From the NCBI GenBank assembly GCA_934617135.1, contig CAKTUC010000014.1, positions 1 through 24,248 on the forward strand: a stretch of 24,248 nt of DNA, in the 5' to 3' direction. Shown in pieces: positions 8,168 through 16,285 of this stretch (position 1 is the first letter of the stretch; each line of letters starts with the position of its first letter). The position numbers and the translations under genes are program-made. This stretch comes from an uncultured Collinsella sp. (lineage in GTDB: Bacteria; Actinomycetota; Coriobacteriia; Coriobacteriales; Coriobacteriaceae). The notes beneath the pieces are model-generated. The model was given only the letters and a program-made list of their open reading frames with translations, was not told where the DNA came from and did no database searches.

Positions 8168-9022
8168 CTAGAGACCAGGTTCTCCAAGCAGGTTAACAAT
8201 GTGATATGCGAGATAACTCTTCTCGGCATCGGTAACGACAACGTTATAGGTAGACGACAAGTGGGCGGCTATGGCGTCCGCGCACGAGAATGCGCACGGA
8301 TACGCCGTTTCATCGATTCGGAACAGCGCGTCGCCATTGATTTGCCCTGACGTGGGATCGAGCGCTCGCTGCGCGAAAAACTGCAGGTGACGAACGAAAC
8401 GCTCATAGGGCAGCGAGGTGTCATCGAGGGTCGTAGCATAGCGCTCGGAAACAATCGCAAGCACGTCGCGAACAAGCTGGACCGAGATGATGAGACGGTC
8501 GGAGCGTTGCGGCATGGTGGCGTTGACGATATGCAGCGTAATAAAACCCTGCTCTTCTTCGCTCATCTGGATGCCCATATACTCCTTGATAATCTGCAGC
8601 GCACGGCCCGCAAGCGCATACTCCTTGCGATAGAACTGCTGGATCTCGAGCAGCAACGGATTCTCACAGGAGACGCCCTTGCGCTCACGCTCCAAAGCAA
8701 GGCTGATATGGTCTGCGAGAGCAATGAGAATCTTGTCGTTGACATCAACATTGAGCTCTCGACGGAGCATCTGAACAATGTCCTCGGAAATCACGAGGTT
8801 GACGGTGGGGATGGACTCTAAAAGATGTGCCAAGCGGTCGATCGTACGCGAATCCTGAGAAGTGCCCTCCTGCAGCGCATAGGTCTTTTCGACCGATGCT
8901 TCATCGATAGCGTCGCCGGCATGACGGCCAAAGCAGAGGCCTCGACCGATGACGATGAGCTCGGAGCCATCGTCCGAAGTGACCATTGCGACGTTATTGT
9001 TGAAAACTCGCTTGATAACCAC
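8168..9022 (-). CDS. BglG/LicT-family transcriptional antiterminator
   Basis: About 284 residues: an N-terminal CAT RNA-binding domain (VIKRVFNNNVAMV, then ELIVIGRGLCFGRHAGDAID) followed by two PTS-regulation domains with the expected histidines (DRLAHLL and LADHISLAL in PRD1; ITLHIVNA and YLAYHIVNLLG in PRD2). It should bind a RAT hairpin in nascent mRNA and prevent termination when PTS phosphorylation says substrate is present. No ATG start is available. The GTG at 9020-9022 aligns exactly with residue 1 of LicT relative to the NNN motif; upstream GTGs at 9029-9031 and 9032-9034 are alternatives giving up to 288 residues. It lies between EIIA and EIICB, so it probably controls its own operon through the leader at 9571-9704. 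Confidence 0.92.
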   Translation of the reverse strand: MVIKRVFNNNVAMVTSDDGSELIVIGRGLCFGRHAGDAIDEASVEKTYALQEGTSQDSRTIDRLAHLLESIPTVNLVISEDIVQMLRRELNVDVNDKILIALADHISLALERERKGVSCENPLLLEIQQFYRKEYALAGRALQIIKEYMGIQMSEEEQGFITLHIVNATMPQRSDRLIISVQLVRDVLAIVSERYATTLDDTSLPYERFVRHLQFFAQRALDPTSGQINGDALFRIDETAYPCAFSCADAIAAHLSSTYNVVVTDAEKSYLAYHIVNLLGEPGL

Positions 9023-9040
9023 GGTACCCACCACAAGAAT

Positions 9041-9553
9041 TTACTCGGAAAGCCAGACGACAGGCTCTTTAACAGCAACAGGGCCGGAAGCATGCTCACG
9101 AAGAGTCGACTTCTCCGAACGCTCGCACACAATAACGAAGACCGTAGGATCGAAGCCGGCGGCGCGGACCGCGTCGAAATCGACCTCGACGAGGGGCTGG
9201 CCCGCGTCGACATGGTCACCCTGAGCAACAAGCGCATGGAAGCCCTTGCCCTCAAGTTTAACAGTGTCGATTCCGATATGCAGCATCACCTGAGCAGAGC
9301 TGTCGTCGGACATGATGCCCAGTGCATGCTCGGTCGGGAACAGTGCCGCGACGGTACCGGAGACAGGAGCGCACACCGTTCCCTCTTGGGGAACCACGGC
9401 AACGCCATCGCCCACGGCACGGCTGCTAAAAGCGGGATCGTTGGTTTTTTCTAGGTGAACAAGCTCGCCGGAAACGGGAGCGAGGATTTCGAACTCGGAG
9501 GTTGCAGTCTTCTGCTCATCCGAACCGCCCATCAGGCGAGAAAAGAAACCCAT
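9041..9553 (-). CDS. PTS EIIA, glucose type (Crr-like)
   Basis: A 170-residue cytoplasmic phosphocarrier. The beta-rich EIIA(Glc) fold is recognised from FEILAPVSGELVHLEK (21-36), CAPVSGTVAALFPTEHALGI (61-80) and VMLHIGIDTVKL (89-100). H76 and H92 correspond to the paired active-site histidines of E. coli EIIA(Glc) (75 and 90); H92 would accept phosphate from HPr. The ATG at 9551-9553 has AAGGGA 9 nt upstream; the longer frame from 9616 runs through leader hairpins and is unlikely. It is the first gene of the operon and probably phosphorylates the EIIB domain encoded two genes on. A separate EIIA may also serve other EIICB proteins in the cell. Confidence 0.93.
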   Translation of the reverse strand: MGFFSRLMGGSDEQKTATSEFEILAPVSGELVHLEKTNDPAFSSRAVGDGVAVVPQEGTVCAPVSGTVAALFPTEHALGIMSDDSSAQVMLHIGIDTVKLEGKGFHALVAQGDHVDAGQPLVEVDFDAVRAAGFDPTVFVIVCERSEKSTLREHASGPVAVKEPVVWLSE

Positions 9554-9570
9554 GTTGGCATGTCCCTTCA

Positions 9571-9641
9571 TAAATATAGCCCAACCAAAATCAAGCGAAT
9601 GCATCCATAGAGACACACCCGTTCAAAGACTTTGGTTAGGC
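9571..9641 (-). terminator. Leader hairpin with U-rich end ahead of the PTS operon (candidate conditional terminator)
   Basis: In the minus-strand leader, GCCTAACCAAA (9641-9631) can pair with TTTGGTTGGGC (9589-9579, one G-U) and is followed directly by TATATTTA. It lies just upstream of the EIIA ribosome-binding site. A second stem, GCCCACGT with ACGTGGGC (9681-9688 and 9640-9647), encloses a small CCGAG/CTCGG hairpin and shares 2 nt with the first. The loop of the terminator-like stem is long (about 41 nt), so its efficiency is uncertain. Confidence 0.45.
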
Positions 9642-9675
9642 CCACGTCCGAGGGACTCGGTAACCTTCCGCATTT

Positions 9676-9704
9676 CTTTTACGTGGGCTATTGTAAACAA
9701 GCCC
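9676..9704 (-). promoter_or_regulatory. Candidate RAT antiterminator site for the BglG/LicT-type protein
   Basis: The minus strand reads GGCTTGTTTAC near the 5' end and GTAAAAG at the 3' end, close to the known RAT pattern GGATTGTTAC...GGCAAAACC. It folds as GGGC/GCCC plus TTG/CAA. Its 3' arm (GCCC) is shared with the 5' arm of the downstream GCCCACGT/ACGTGGGC stem, so the two structures exclude each other, as in classical BglG/SacY/LicT leaders. The operon encodes a protein of the matching family. Confidence 0.5.
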
Positions 9705-9719
9705 AAAGCCAGAATAACC

Positions 9720-9762
9720 ATTATGAACGGCGAACGGTATTATTTCTCCGATAAACGGTATT
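9720..9762 (-). promoter_or_regulatory. Probable PTS-operon promoter with paired 9-bp direct repeats
   Basis: On the minus strand CATAAT (9725-9720) is a good -10 match, placing transcription start near 9713, just ahead of the RAT-like site. No clear -35 is seen. Instead, two identical copies of AATACCGTT (plus-strand positions 9733-9741 and 9754-9762) lie 21 bp apart, two helical turns, where an activator or repressor dimer would sit. Confidence 0.45.
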
Positions 9763-9826
9763 TTGGCGGCACTTAGGGACGTTCCTTTTCTGCCGACACC
9801 CGGGGACACTCCTCGCACCAATTGTG

Positions 9827-9893
9827 AGTTGCGGTGAAATAGGGACTGAAAAGCCGTTTGAAAGGCAAAAGCAGTCCGTATTCCACCGCAACT
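9827..9893. repeat. 67-bp palindromic intergenic element, GCGGTGAAATAG family, copy 1
   Basis: Arms AGTTGCGGTGAAATAGGGAC and its near-complement (2 mismatches in 22) enclose a 23-nt loop containing GTTTGAAA. The same element, of identical length, occurs at 16286-16352 with the loop apparently in the opposite sense (TTCAAACG). It sits between two genes read on the minus strand, and may act as a terminator for the EFR1-type gene as well as being a dispersed repeat. Confidence 0.8.
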
Positions 9894-9954
9894 TAGAGAA
9901 GGGATGCCGCCACCTGCCGGGAGGGACGGAGAAAAACTGATTGACGCTCCTGCA

Positions 9955-10716
9955 CTAGATGAAGAGCTCGCATTCTTTCCGCTCGACGCAAGCCTTGCTC
10001 AGCATCTGGGTAACGACGGCGAGTTTGCTGGGATCAAGCTTGCGAGCATCCTGCGGACATACGGAGATGCAGCGCATGCAGGAGATGCACGCCTCGCTAT
10101 CCACCTGCTTGGGATCGCCCTTGTCGATAGCCCGAACAGGGCACACCGCGGCACAGGCACCGCAGGAGACGCAGTCCTCCGTTGCCATTGGCACCATGGC
10201 GTGGCCTCCAGCTTGCTTATAAGGACGATTGCCGGGAATAGTGGGCTCGGATACATCCTCATCCAGCAGCTTGTACCGGATCTGCTGAGCAAGCTCGGCA
10301 AGCTGGGCCACATCCTGCGCGTCCGGTCGCCCAGCGGCGAACTGTCGAGCAACAGAATGTTCCGCAATGGCAGCAACTGCTGCAATCACTCTAAATCCAG
10401 CGCGTTTTGCAACGTCCTCCAACTCTACAAGCGTGTCCTCAAACGCCCGGTTTCCGTATACACAGACCAGAACGGCGCGCGCTCCGTTGCCGCGCACCAT
10501 GCTCAACCGTTCAACAGCCACGGCGGGAACCCTGCCGGCATACGACGGCAGGGAGATCACGGCAACGTCGTCCTTCGTCATCGATACGGCACCGAAATCC
10601 AGTCCGTTATCGGTCAGATCAACGGTAACGGCATTCCCATCCAGCGCCCCGGCAACAAGACCAGATACCTTCTCCGTTCCACCTGTCGGACTAAACACCA
10701 TTTCAAACACGCTCAT
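9955..10716 (-). CDS. EFR1-type protein: flavodoxin domain plus two [4Fe-4S] ferredoxin motifs
   Basis: A 253-residue cytoplasmic electron carrier. The N-terminal half is flavodoxin-like with an FMN phosphate loop S-P-T-G-G-T-E-K (9-16) and AVLVCVYGNRAFEDTLVEL further on; the C-terminal part carries CVSCGACAAVCP and CISCMRCISVCP, two bacterial ferredoxin clusters. This architecture matches the EFR1 ferrodoxin family common in anaerobes. Physiological partners are not known from the sequence. The ATG at 10714-10716 has GGGGAGG 7 nt upstream. It appears monocistronic, with palindromic repeats on both sides. The C-terminus (about 30 residues with C and ECELFI) shows nothing recognisable. Confidence 0.9.
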   Translation of the reverse strand: MSVFEMVFSPTGGTEKVSGLVAGALDGNAVTVDLTDNGLDFGAVSMTKDDVAVISLPSYAGRVPAVAVERLSMVRGNGARAVLVCVYGNRAFEDTLVELEDVAKRAGFRVIAAVAAIAEHSVARQFAAGRPDAQDVAQLAELAQQIRYKLLDEDVSEPTIPGNRPYKQAGGHAMVPMATEDCVSCGACAAVCPVRAIDKGDPKQVDSEACISCMRCISVCPQDARKLDPSKLAVVTQMLSKACVERKECELFI

Positions 10717-10760
10717 CGAACATCCTCCCCTACGCCCGGTAATACACCGAGCCGTTCACG

Positions 10761-10777
10761 TACTCAGTCAGAGTATA
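10761..10777 (-). promoter_or_regulatory. Possible promoter/operator of the EFR1-type gene
   Basis: Minus strand TATACT (10777-10772) is a 5/6 match to a -10 box and overlaps the short inverted repeat TACTC-agtca-GAGTA. The -35 (TGGAGG at 17 bp) is weak. It is about 50 nt upstream of the start codon. Confidence 0.3.
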
Positions 10778-10799
10778 CGGCATGCGGGAACACCCTCCA

Positions 10800-10869
10800 T
10801 TTTGGTGCAAAGGGGTCAGGTTTGTTTGCACCAACTTGGTGCAGATTAACCTGACCCCCTTGCACCAAA
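10800..10869. repeat. 70-bp palindromic element, GGTGCA/GGGGTCAGGTT family, copy 1
   Basis: The outer arms, TTTTGGTGCAAAGGGGTCAG extended by GTT and its complement, match over 22 nt with one base missing. An inner hairpin GCACCAA/TTGGTGC sits in the middle, giving a two-level structure. The 18-mer TTGGTGCAGATTAACCTG recurs exactly in the related element at 16702-16768. Repeats with a GGGGTCAGGT core are familiar as REP-like sequences linked to Y1 (RAYT) transposases in other bacteria; no such transposase is in this window. Confidence 0.8.
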
Positions 10870-10900
10870 AAGGGCCCCGAGCGTAGTTGCTCGGGGCCCT
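10867..10900 (-). terminator. Intrinsic terminator of the DEAD-box helicase gene
   Basis: A perfect 12-bp stem (AGGGCCCCGAGC/GCTCGGGGCCCT) with a 6-nt loop, beginning 33 nt past the helicase stop on the minus strand and followed by TTTTT. It abuts the palindromic repeat at 10800-10869. Confidence 0.9.
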
Positions 10901-10933
10901 TGGCTCGCATCGCTCTAGCGTGCGTCGCGTATG

Positions 10934-13150
10934 TTACTTGCGCTTGCCGCCGCCGTCGCCGGGACGACGGGAGCTTCCGCCGCGCTTACCGCCACGGTTG
11001 TTGCCATAGCTGCCGCGGTTATCGCGGCCGCCAGAGCGACCGCCGCGGGAGCCGGTCTGGTTGCCGCCACGTCCGCGATAGCCGCCGCGACGCTCCTCGC
11101 GGGTGTCGTCGTAGTTGCGCCAGTCATCGCGACGATCGCGGCTGGCACGCGGGTCGCGACGATCGCGCGACTCATTAGAACGACCGGCACCGCTGCGGTT
11201 GCCATTGCCACGAGCGCCGTCGCGACGCTCGCCGCCACGGCCACCCTCGCGGCCGCCACGCTCGTCAAAGCGCTTGCCGCCACGGTCCTCGCCGCCGCGG
11301 CGCTCGTCACGTCCGCCGCGCTCGTCATCGCGCCCGGAACGACGACGGTCGCCCGACCCGCGCTTGCCGCCGCGCGAACCGCGGCCCTCGTCCTCGCGCT
11401 CAACACGACGACGACCGCCGCGGTCCTCGTCCTCGCGACGACGACGATGGGCCTCGCCCTGGAACTGCTTAGCGCGACGCTCGGCACGGTTGCCGCGCGG
11501 GCCCTGCTCAGTGGCACCGCGCTCCTCGGCAGCTACCTCGCGGGCAACGCTCTCAACGGCCTCGTCCACGCGAGCCTGAACGCCCTCGCGCACGCGGGTC
11601 TTGCCGCCACGCTTGGGACGGCTCGGACGCTCGCCGTCACCACGACGCTCATCGCGACCGCGGTTGGAACGACCGGCCACATCGCCGTAATCGTCACCGT
11701 TGCGCTTGCCATCGCGGCGCGCCTGCTCAAGCTTCTTCTTGCTCTTGGACTTGCCGCGCTTGGTCTTCTTCTTCACCTTAAAGGCCGCAGGATCGCGCTC
11801 GGGATCGACTGCCGGCGGGTTGGGGCCCACGTGCAGGTCGCCGGCGTCATAAATGTCGGCCGTCTTGTCCATGAGCTTCTCAATCTCGTAGAACTCATCG
11901 ACGTCCTGCTCGGTCACAAACGTGATGGCCCAGCCCAGCTCACCGGCACGACCGGTACGGCCGATGCGGTGGATGTAGTCGGTCGGCTCGGCCGGCACGT
12001 CAAAGTTCACGACGTAGCGCACGTCGCTAATGTCGATGCCGCGGGCGAGAACGTCGGTCGCCACCAGTACGTCGACCGTACCGTCGCGGAAGGCCGAAAG
12101 CGCGCGCTCGCGCTGGGCCTGGCTGCGGTTGCCGTGAATCGCGGCAGCCTTGATGCCCTTACGTTCCAGACGACGGCAGCAGCTGTCGGCGCGGTGCTTG
12201 GTGCGCATAAAGACGATGGTGCGCTCCGGGCCCTCCTTCTTGAGGAACTCGGGCAGCAGATTGTTCTTGGCCTCGATGGACACCGGGAACACAAACTGAT
12301 CGACGGTGTCGGCGGTCGACGTGGCGGGCGCGATCTCCACGCGGGCCGGGTCGCTCACCAGGTCGGTGATCTCGCCCACGGCCTCCTCGTCGAGCGTCGC
12401 CGAGAACAGCAGCGTCTGCCGCTCGGCCGGCGTCTCGCGCACAATACGGCGGACGGCGGGCAGAAAGCCCATGTCGAGCATACGGTCGGCCTCGTCGAGC
12501 ACCAGGACCTTGACCTCGTTCAGGTGGCAAGCACCCTGCTCAATCAGGTCGACCAGACGGCCCGGCGTGGCGACCAGGATATCACAGCCGTACTTGAGCG
12601 CCGCGGTCTGCGGCTTGTAGCTCACGCCACCCACGACGGTCACGGCAACATGGCCGGTGACGTCGGCAATCTTGCTCGCGACCTCGTCGATCTGCTGGGC
12701 GAGCTCACGCGTGGGGGTGATAACGAGCATCACGGGGCCGCGGCCGTTGCCCTCGGGCTTCTTGGCGCCGCGACGGCGGTTGCGGTCACCACGCTCGCGC
12801 ACGGGCTTGGGCGGAGCGATATGCTCCAGGTTGTTCATGGTCGGCAGCAAGAAAGCGGCCGTCTTGCCGGTGCCGGTCTGAGCGGCGGCAAGCAGGTCGC
12901 GGCCCTCGAGTACCACGGGGATGGAGCCGGCCTGGACAGGCGTCGGCGCCGTGTAACCCAGGTTCTCGATAGCACGAAGCATCTCGTCGGAAAGACCCAG
13001 CTCGTCAAAGGCGGGCAGGTTCTCGGTGGCGGACTCGACAACCTCGGCGGCGTTGGCCTCGTCGGCGGCATCGAAGGCAGCCTGGGTCATGGCCTCGCGG
13101 GTCTCGTCCAGAATCTCGGCGTCCGTGACGTCGGATACAGAATTACGCAT
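10934..13150 (-). CDS. DEAD-box ATP-dependent RNA helicase with long Arg/Gly-rich tail
   Basis: A 738-residue protein that should unwind or remodel RNA (ribosome assembly, mRNA decay or cold adaptation in related proteins). All helicase motifs are present: Q-motif region (about 51-73), AQTGTGKT (90-97), TPTRELA (145-151), ATPGR (194-198), DEAD (219-222), SAT (250-252), VATDVLARGIDI (363-374), HRIGRTGRAG (394-403). A basic insert (about 115-137) lies between motifs I and Ia. From about residue 455 to the end, nearly 280 residues are Arg/Gly/Asp-rich with RGG-type tracts, probably disordered and RNA-binding, much longer than in typical RhlE-like proteins. The start at 13148-13150 has AAGGA 10 nt upstream. 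A strong terminator follows. Confidence 0.95.
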   Translation of the reverse strand: MRNSVSDVTDAEILDETREAMTQAAFDAADEANAAEVVESATENLPAFDELGLSDEMLRAIENLGYTAPTPVQAGSIPVVLEGRDLLAAAQTGTGKTAAFLLPTMNNLEHIAPPKPVRERGDRNRRRGAKKPEGNGRGPVMLVITPTRELAQQIDEVASKIADVTGHVAVTVVGGVSYKPQTAALKYGCDILVATPGRLVDLIEQGACHLNEVKVLVLDEADRMLDMGFLPAVRRIVRETPAERQTLLFSATLDEEAVGEITDLVSDPARVEIAPATSTADTVDQFVFPVSIEAKNNLLPEFLKKEGPERTIVFMRTKHRADSCCRRLERKGIKAAAIHGNRSQAQRERALSAFRDGTVDVLVATDVLARGIDISDVRYVVNFDVPAEPTDYIHRIGRTGRAGELGWAITFVTEQDVDEFYEIEKLMDKTADIYDAGDLHVGPNPPAVDPERDPAAFKVKKKTKRGKSKSKKKLEQARRDGKRNGDDYGDVAGRSNRGRDERRGDGERPSRPKRGGKTRVREGVQARVDEAVESVAREVAAEERGATEQGPRGNRAERRAKQFQGEAHRRRREDEDRGGRRRVEREDEGRGSRGGKRGSGDRRRSGRDDERGGRDERRGGEDRGGKRFDERGGREGGRGGERRDGARGNGNRSGAGRSNESRDRRDPRASRDRRDDWRNYDDTREERRGGYRGRGGNQTGSRGGRSGGRDNRGSYGNNRGGKRGGSSRRPGDGGGKRK

Positions 13151-13476
13151 ATGTTGTTGTTCCTTATCTGCACGCGTTATGGGCACGGCATGCTGCCGCG
13201 CGGGCGTGCTTGGTAGTGCGCTAATACATACAAAAACAGGTGCGCACAGAGAGGACGTTGCTCAGCACGCTGGCGATCGCTTTGGCAGCCCTATCACGCG
13301 CCGTCCAGACGCAGCAGCTCTAAGCGATGGAGCAGATTCGCCGCCGGTTAGTATACCCGCGCTTCGCATGCCCCCACGTAAACCACAGATGACGGGGCGT
13401 TGGGCTATAGCGTCGAAAGAAATGCAGGGCAATCATCCCAATCTGCATCGAAATGACGTGTATCCCATTTCTCCAC
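13151..13476. other. Divergent intergenic region between helicase and copA
   Basis: About 325 nt with no convincing gene; short frames here lack ribosome-binding sites or family resemblance. It must hold the helicase promoter (minus strand) and a possibly long leader; TATTAG near 13225 is a weak -10 candidate. A CGGCA-tg-CTGCCG-like hairpin lies at about 13186-13198. The copA promoter lies just to the right. Confidence 0.4.
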
Positions 13477-13507
13477 TGGACACCCCCCGGGGGTATGGGT
13501 GTATAGT
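13477..13507 (+). promoter_or_regulatory. copA promoter with CsoR-type operator in its spacer
   Basis: TGGACA (13477-13482) and TATAGT (13502-13507) form a plausible -35/-10 pair with a long 19-bp spacer. The spacer holds the G/C-tract dyad ACACCCCCCGGGGGTATGG (13480-13498), which closely resembles the TACCC...GGGGGTATGG operators bound by CsoR ahead of copZA in Bacillus and other Gram-positives. A csoR gene lies downstream in the same cluster. The likely logic is that apo-CsoR covers the promoter and Cu(I) releases it. The long spacer would also fit a MerR/CueR-type regulator, but none is encoded here. Confidence 0.75.
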
Positions 13508-13554
13508 ATCGGCAGGTTAACATTTCCGACACTACGTCACAGAAAGGAGAAGCC

Positions 13555-15894
13555 ATGGCTCAAGATAAGTTTGATGTGGGCGGCATGACGTGCGCCGCCT
13601 GCCAGGCGCACGTTGACCGCGCCGTCAGCAAGCTCGACGGCGTCCAAAGCGTCGCAGTCAATCTGCTCGCCGGCTCCATGCTGGTCGACTATGACCCCGC
13701 GCAGGTCACCCCCGACGACATATGCACCGCCGTCGACCGCGCCGGCTACTCGGCATCGCCCGTCAGCGCGGGCACCGAAGCCACCCCGAGCGGCAGCACG
13801 CAAGCCAGGTCCGGCGCCGCCCATATGGAGTCGCCCACCAAAAAGCTGGAGGTCGCCGCCTCCGCCATGCGCACCCGCCTCATCATCTCGATCATCTTCC
13901 TCATCCCGCTGTTCTACATAGGCATGGGGCACATGCTCGGCTGGCCGCTGCCCGGCATCTTCACCGACCACACCCATAGCATGACGCTCGCGCTCACCGA
14001 GCTCTCCCTGCTCATCCCCATCGTCTACGTCAACGACGCCTACTTTATCAACGGCTTTAAATCACTGGTCCACGGCGCGCCCACCATGGACGCGCTCATC
14101 GCCGTCGGCGCCACCGCGTCCATCGCCTGGTCGCTCTACGCCATGTTTATCATGGCCGACCAACTGGCCGCCGGGCAGGTTCACGAGGCCATGATGACGG
14201 GCATGGACAACCTGTATTTTGAGAGCGCCGGCACGATTCTGTCGCTCGTCACCGTGGGCAAATACCTCGAGACGCGCAGCAAATCCAAGACCGGCGGCGC
14301 CATCGAGGCGCTGATCGACTTGGCGCCCAAGACCGCGACCGTCGTGGCCGAGGACGGCACCGAGACCACCGTCGACGTCGATGCCATCCTGCCCGGCCAG
14401 GTGCTGCGGGTGCGCCCCGGCGAGTCCATCCCCGTTGACGGCGTGGTGCTCGAGGGTACCTCGGCCGTGGACGAAAGCGCGCTTACCGGCGAGTCCATCC
14501 CCGTGGAAAAGACCGCCGGCGACACCGTCAACGCCGCCACGGTCAACCGCACCGGGTCGTTCACCTTCCGCGCCACGCGCGTGGGCGCCGACACGTCGCT
14601 CGCCAAGATTATCCAACTCGTCGAGGACGCCAACGCCACCAAGGCGCCCATTGCCCGCATGGCCGATAAGGTCGCCGGCGTGTTTGTGCCCGTGGTGTTT
14701 GCAATCTCGGCCGTGACCTTTGTGGCGTGGATGGCACTGACCGGAAGTGTGAACGAGGCGCTCACCTCCGCCGTCGCCGTGCTTGTGATCAGTTGCCCGT
14801 GCGCGCTGGGGCTGGCCACGCCCGTCGCCATTATGGTGGGCACCGGCAAGGGCGCCGAGATGGGCATTCTGTTTAAGAGCGCCGAGGCGCTGGAGAACCT
14901 GCGCAGCGTGGGCACCGTAGTACTCGACAAGACGGGCACCGTCACCCGCGGCAAGCCTGCCGTGACCGACATCGTGGTGGCCAAGCGCGCCGACGGCACG
15001 CCCGCCATGAGCGAGAAGGCGCTGCTCAAGTTGGCAGCCGCGCTGGAACGCTCAAGCGAGCATCCGTTGGCCGAGGCGATTATGGCCGAGTGCGAGGCAC
15101 GCGGGATCGTCGCCCGCATAGTCGAGGACTTTGCCGCCGTGCCCGGCCGTGGCGTTACGGCGCGCGAGGGGCAAAATGCCATTACCGCCGGCAACGTTCG
15201 CCTGATGAACGAGCTGGGGGTTACCGTACCTGCGGGCCTTGCCGAGCAGTTTGCCGTCGAGGGCAAAACGCCACTGTTCTTTGCCAAGAACGGTGAGCTC
15301 GTCGGTACCATCGCCGTGGCCGACGAGGTCAAGGAGACGAGCGCCGAGGCCATCGCCGCGCTCCGCAAGCTCGGCGTCGACGTGCGCATGCTCACCGGCG
15401 ACAACCGTGTGACGGCCGAAGCAATCGCCCGCCGCGTGGGACTCACCTGCGAGCAGGTTATCGCCGACGTGCTGCCCGCCGACAAGGAGCGCCACGTGCG
15501 CGAGCTGCAGGACGCGGGCAGCAAGGTCGCCATGGTGGGTGACGGCATCAACGACTCCCCCGCCCTGGCGCGCGCCGACGTGGGCCTTGCCATCGGCACC
15601 GGCGCCGACATTGCCAAAGAGGGGGCAGATGTGGTGCTCATGCGCAGTGACCTTATGGATGTCGCCCGCGCCATCGAGCTATCGCGTGCCACGATCCGCA
15701 ATATCAAACAGGATCTGTTCTGGGCGTTGTTCTACAACGGTATCGGCATCCCGCTGGCGGCGGGTGCGTTCTTCCCGCTCACCGGCTGGCAGCTCTCACC
15801 CATGTTCGGCGCCGCGGCGATGAGCCTGTCGAGCGTGTGCGTCGTAAGCAATGCTCTGCGCCTAAAATCCTTTAAACCAAAAGTGGCAAAATAG
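13555..15894 (+). CDS. copA: Copper-exporting P1B-type ATPase
   Basis: A 779-residue inner-membrane Cu(I) efflux pump. Features in order: one N-terminal heavy-metal-associated domain with GGMTCAAC (9-16; C13, C16); membrane helices from about 108; actuator TGES (311-314); the transport motif C414-P415-C416; phosphorylation motif D458-KTGT; SEHPL (H503, P504); hinge [12 protein letters not shown] in the seventh helix ([10 protein letters not shown]) and [16 protein letters not shown] in the eighth match the Cu(I)-specific residues of the P1B-1 class. The ATG is preceded by AAAGGAG with 5 nt spacing. It is the first gene of the copper unit, followed by copZ and csoR on the same strand, and is probably induced by copper through the operator at 13480-13498. 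Confidence 0.97.
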   Translation: MAQDKFDVGGMTCAACQAHVDRAVSKLDGVQSVAVNLLAGSMLVDYDPAQVTPDDICTAVDRAGYSASPVSAGTEATPSGSTQARSGAAHMESPTKKLEVAASAMRTRLIISIIFLIPLFYIGMGHMLGWPLPGIFTDHTHSMTLALTELSLLIPIVYVNDAYFINGFKSLVHGAPTMDALIAVGATASIAWSLYAMFIMADQLAAGQVHEAMMTGMDNLYFESAGTILSLVTVGKYLETRSKSKTGGAIEALIDLAPKTATVVAEDGTETTVDVDAILPGQVLRVRPGESIPVDGVVLEGTSAVDESALTGESIPVEKTAGDTVNAATVNRTGSFTFRATRVGADTSLAKIIQLVEDANATKAPIARMADKVAGVFVPVVFAISAVTFVAWMALTGSVNEALTSAVAVLVISCPCALGLATPVAIMVGTGKGAEMGILFKSAEALENLRSVGTVVLDKTGTVTRGKPAVTDIVVAKRADGTPAMSEKALLKLAAALERSSEHPLAEAIMAECEARGIVARIVEDFAAVPGRGVTAREGQNAITAGNVRLMNELGVTVPAGLAEQFAVEGKTPLFFAKNGELVGTIAVADEVKETSAEAIAALRKLGVDVRMLTGDNRVTAEAIARRVGLTCEQVIADVLPADKERHVRELQDAGSKVAMVGDGINDSPALARADVGLAIGTGADIAKEGADVVLMRSDLMDVARAIELSRATIRNIKQDLFWALFYNGIGIPLAAGAFFPLTGWQLSPMFGAAAMSLSSVCVVSNALRLKSFKPKVAK

Positions 15895-15926
15895 GCTCAC
15901 CATTAAGTCCATTTAAAACGGGTTTT

Positions 15927-16012
15927 CCGGGTGCCCGAGATTGACCTGAAAGAGGAGCGACGCGTACTTTGGTACGCGAGCGACGGCTTGAAGGTCAAGG
16001 TCGGGTGCCTGG
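15927..16012 (+). other. Symmetrical RNA-like structure between copA and copZ
   Basis: A central hairpin CGCGTAC-TTTG-GTACGCG (15961-15978) is separated by exactly 13 nt on each side (both purine-rich, both containing AGCGA) from an outer stem TTGACCT/AGGTCAA (15941-15947, 15992-15998), which is extended by CGA/TCG (15936-15938, 16001-16003) across a GA/GG internal loop. The octamer CGGGTGCC lies directly repeated at both borders. It could be a structured RNA, a processing element that separates copZ from copA mRNA, or a dispersed repeat. A frame from 15931 runs through it into copZ but looks accidental. Confidence 0.45.
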
Positions 16013-16041
16013 GAAAGCCGACACAACAGAGAGGAATACCC

Positions 16042-16263
16042 ATGCGTTACACGATCAAGACTTCGGGCCTTATGTGCGGCCACTGCGACGCTACTGTCGA
16101 GACCGCGCTGCTCAACGTGGCAGGCGTGACCGACGCCGACGCCGATCACGAGACCCAGACCGTCCAGGTGGAGTGCGCCGACACCGTGACCGCCGAGCAG
16201 CTCGCCGCCGCCGTCGAAGGCGCGGGCGAGAAGTTCCACGCCCTATCTGTGACCGCCGCGTAG
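16042..16263 (+). CDS. copZ: Copper chaperone, heavy-metal-associated domain protein
   Basis: A 73-residue single HMA domain (ferredoxin-like fold) that should carry Cu(I) in the cytoplasm and hand it to CopA and/or CsoR. The metal site is G-L-M-C-G-H-C (residues 9-15), with the MxCxxC spacing kept. GVTDADADHETQTVQVEC and the C-terminal EQLAAAVEGAGEKF complete the fold. I chose the ATG at 16042 because GAGAGG lies 7 nt upstream and the protein then starts as CopZ proteins do. The longer frame from 15931 would add a charged 37-residue extension encoded by a hairpin-rich region and is not favoured. It sits 147 nt after copA. Confidence 0.9.
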   Translation: MRYTIKTSGLMCGHCDATVETALLNVAGVTDADADHETQTVQVECADTVTAEQLAAAVEGAGEKFHALSVTAA

Positions 16264-16285
16264 CAGCTGCCACCAGCCCCTCAGA

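Noticed and set aside
15931..16041. N-terminal extension of CopZ (37 residues)
   Set aside because: It is encoded by the symmetrical hairpin region, has no ribosome-binding site, and the internal ATG at 16042 has one and gives a standard CopZ length.
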